Of a DNA stretch of 64,000 nt, positions 61,806 to 64,000 are shown piece after piece. The stretch's first letter is position 1, and every line of letters starts with the position of its first letter. This stretch comes from Moraxellaceae bacterium (lineage in GTDB: Bacteria > Pseudomonadota > Gammaproteobacteria > Burkholderiales > Rhodocyclaceae). The stretch lies in NCBI GenBank assembly GCA_031119205.1, contig JAVHYF010000008.1, forward strand, positions 1 to 64,000. Reading direction: 5' to 3'. The notes under the pieces are model-generated. The model made no database searches. It had not been told where the DNA came from and worked only from the letters and a program-made list of their open reading frames with translations. The translations under genes were made by a program, and so were the position numbers.

Positions 61806-64000
61806 ATGTCCGTCGACCTGACGACCTGCGACAAGGAGCCGATACGCACCCCCGGTGCCGTGCAGCCGCACGGGCACCTGCTGGTACTGGATGCCGCCAG
61901 CGACAGGCTGGTAGCCTATGGCGGCAGCCAGCCTCTGGCACAGGCGCAGGCCATGGCCGCAGCCGTCGAGGTTCCGCAGGGTCTGGTGGTGGGTGGCTCG
62001 TCGGTCTCGGCCGGCCGGGTGCGGATCGACGACCGGCAATGGGACGTGTCCGCCCACCGCAGCGCGCGCCACACGGTGCTGGAGCTGGAGCCGGCCACCA
62101 GCGAGACGGGCAACCTGGCGCCCATCTATTCACTGGCGCGCACCTTCCTGCCCGAATTGCAGAACGCCGGCACGGTGCTGCAGCTGGCACGGCTGGCCAC
62201 ACTGGAGCTGAAGCGGCTGACCGGCTTCGGCCGCTGCCTGCTGTACCGCTTCGACGACGAAGGTCACGGCGAGGTGCTGGCCGAGAGCGCCGACGAGGGC
62301 TACGACCGCTACCTGGGGCACCGCTTCCCTGCCGCGGACATTCCGCAGCAGGCGCGCGCCCTGTACCTGCTGAACCGCTTCCGCCTGATTCCCGACGCCA
62401 ACTACGAGCCGGTGCCGCTGATGTCGCTGGACCCGGCGCTGGGGCCGGCCGACGTCGACCTGTCGCAGGCCTTCCTGCGCAGCGTGTCGCCGGTGCACCT
62501 GGAGTACATGCGCAACATGGGCACGCTGGCGTCGATGTCGGTGTCCATCGTCGTCGACGGCAAGCTGTGGGGGCTGATCTCCTGCCATGACCATGCGCCG
62601 CGCAGCCTGACGCCGGAGTGCCGCAATGCCTGCGACCACCTCGGCCAGCTGGTGTCGCTGCAGATCGCCGCCAAGGAGGCGAATGCCGACGTGGCCGAGC
62701 GACTGGAGCTGCGCAAGCTGACGCTGGAGATCGTTGCCCGGCTGGGCGACAGCGACGCCACCCTGCAGCGCATCGTCGGCGAATCCGCCCCGCTGCTGCG
62801 GCTGGCAGGCGCCGCCGGGGCAGCCATCGTGCTGGACGACCAGGTGTGGTCGGTCGGCGAGGTGCCAGCGGACGAGCACATCCTGGAACTGGCGGGCTGG
62901 ATCGTCGGGCTGGGGCAGGACGTGTACGAGAGCCACGAACTGGCGGCGCATTTCTCGCCGGCCGCGCAGTTCGGCAGCACACCGTCGGGCAAGCACATCG
63001 CCGGCGTGCTAGCGCTGTCCATCTCGCAGGTGCACCGCCACGCCATCCTGTGGTTCCGCCCGGAGATCGTGCAGACCGTGCGCTGGGCCGGCGACCCGCG
63101 CGCCAAGATCATCGACAACGGGCGCATCCAGCCGCGCCGCAGCTTCGACAGCTGGGCGGAACAGATCAAGGGGCGCAGCGAGCCGTGGAGCGTCGCGGAG
63201 ATTGCCGCCGCGCGCGAGCTGCGCGAGGCGCTGATCGGCATCGTGCTGCGCCGCGCGGAGGAAATGGCCGTGGTGGCGCAGGAGCTGGGGCGGCTGAACA
63301 AGGAACTGGAAGCCTTCTCCTACACCGTGTCGCACGACCTGCGCGCGCCGATGCGCCACATCACCGGCTACGTGGACCTCGTGCTGGACACCGACGAAGG
63401 CGCGCTGAGCGAACGCTCGCTGCGCTACCTCGGCCACGTGAAGGACGCGGCGCTCTTCGCCGGGCAGCTGGTGGACGCGCTGCTGGACTTCTCGCGCATG
63501 GGCCGCGCCGCCCTGAAGCGACGCAACGTGAACACCCAGCTGCTGGTGGACGACCTGGTGCGCGAAATCTCCCGCCAGGAGCGCGACCATCACATCGAAT
63601 GGGCCGTGGCCCGCGACCTGCCGGACATCGACGCCGACCCGCTGCTGCTGCAGATGGCGGTGCGCAACCTGGTGTCCAACGCGGTGAAGTACAGCCGCGG
63701 CGAGGACCGGAGCCGGATTGCCGTGACCGCTATGTCAAATGAGGAAGGCGACGGGCTGGAGGTCCGCGACAATGGCGTCGGTTTCGACATGAAGTATGTC
63801 GACAAGCTGTTCGGTGTGTTCCAGCGCCTGCACAAGTCCGAGGAATTCGAAGGCACGGGCATCGGCCTGGCCAACACCAAACGCATCATCGAACGCCATG
63901 GCGGCCAGGTCTGGGCGTACGGCGAACCGGGCAAGGGTGCCCGTTTCGGCTTCACCGTACCCCGGCGCACGACGGACGCCTTGGCATCTTCCGGAGTCCC
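61806..64000 (+). CDS. Bacteriophytochrome histidine kinase (3' end beyond the window)
   Basis: Open from the ATG at 61806 to the right edge, about 731 residues with no stop. The biliverdin-binding cysteine is C8 in the TCDKEPIRTPGAVQPHG segment. PAS, GAF (YRFDDEGHGEVLAES, FPAADIPQQAR) and PHY (FRPE, PRRSFDSW) domains are followed by a histidine kinase with H-box SHDLRAP at about 509-515 (phospho-His H510) and ATPase motifs NAVKYSR, DNGVGF and GTGIGLA. It should be a red/far-red light sensor. A heme oxygenase and response regulator may lie just beyond the window. Divergent from the chemoreceptor. Confidence 0.93.
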   Translation, partial: MSVDLTTCDKEPIRTPGAVQPHGHLLVLDAASDRLVAYGGSQPLAQAQAMAAAVEVPQGLVVGGSSVSAGRVRIDDRQWDVSAHRSARHTVLELEPATSETGNLAPIYSLARTFLPELQNAGTVLQLARLATLELKRLTGFGRCLLYRFDDEGHGEVLAESADEGYDRYLGHRFPAADIPQQARALYLLNRFRLIPDANYEPVPLMSLDPALGPADVDLSQAFLRSVSPVHLEYMRNMGTLASMSVSIVVDGKLWGLISCHDHAPRSLTPECRNACDHLGQLVSLQIAAKEANADVAERLELRKLTLEIVARLGDSDATLQRIVGESAPLLRLAGAAGAAIVLDDQVWSVGEVPADEHILELAGWIVGLGQDVYESHELAAHFSPAAQFGSTPSGKHIAGVLALSISQVHRHAILWFRPEIVQTVRWAGDPRAKIIDNGRIQPRRSFDSWAEQIKGRSEPWSVAEIAAARELREALIGIVLRRAEEMAVVAQELGRLNKELEAFSYTVSHDLRAPMRHITGYVDLVLDTDEGALSERSLRYLGHVKDAALFAGQLVDALLDFSRMGRAALKRRNVNTQLLVDDLVREISRQERDHHIEWAVARDLPDIDADPLLLQMAVRNLVSNAVKYSRGEDRSRIAVTAMSNEEGDGLEVRDNGVGFDMKYVDKLFGVFQRLHKSEEFEGTGIGLANTKRIIERHGGQVWAYGEPGKGARFGFTVPRRTTDALASSGV

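Overview
The window is high-GC proteobacterial DNA, most likely from a betaproteobacterium with flexible respiration. That call is an inference from gene content and GC-rich codon use: quinol-type nitric oxide reductase with NorR boxes of the form GGT-N7-ACC, a rhodoquinone-type RquA, HemN, NnrS and a dRS3-like repeat. No rRNA, tRNA or CRISPR array is visible. Both ends cut a gene: a MOSC protein on the left and a bacteriophytochrome kinase on the right.

Layout. 1-9.6 kb is ordinary chromosome: envelope lipoproteins, a lysozyme-inhibitor-like protein, an RlmN/Cfr-type radical SAM methyltransferase, small membrane proteins, a DedA-rhodanese fusion and Ohr. 9.9-20 kb holds an MFS pump, a LuxR-type response regulator and three tightly coupled paralogous winged-helix/STAND ATPase regulators. 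20-25 kb holds a second MFS transporter and an anaerobic set (usp, hemN, rquA) behind a perfect FNR-type box. 25-37.4 kb has a GGDEF-EAL protein with a long structured leader, the NO-detoxification cluster (sirB2-like, nnrS, norB, ric, divergent norR, with three NorR boxes and a sigma-54 promoter), a class D beta-lactamase, a helical-repeat protein and a 3'-5' exonuclease.

38.4-49.4 kb is the most unusual region, a compact five-gene biosynthetic operon. It encodes an FkbH-type HAD protein fused to a carrier protein, a GT4-like glycosyltransferase, a 1919-residue NRPS (condensation, adenylation, carrier, Cys-type thioesterase) fused to a complete MFS exporter, a GT-A-like transferase and an Sfp-type phosphopantetheinyl transferase. 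Three of the five proteins share a short LTPxQRALLxxRL helix tag, a candidate recruitment signal. I infer that it makes and exports a small glyceryl-aminoacyl, possibly glycosylated, metabolite. Next to it are two formamidase/acetamidase paralogues, one Tat-exported and one fused to an AraC-type regulator.

54-64 kb has a Suv3-like RNA helicase, a patchy lower-GC stretch (decayed RAYT transposase between direct repeats, Imm11-like orphan immunity protein, VapBC-like toxin-antitoxin and a copy of the toxin gene's 3' end), a ROK fructokinase, a soluble PAS-PAS chemoreceptor and the phytochrome kinase.
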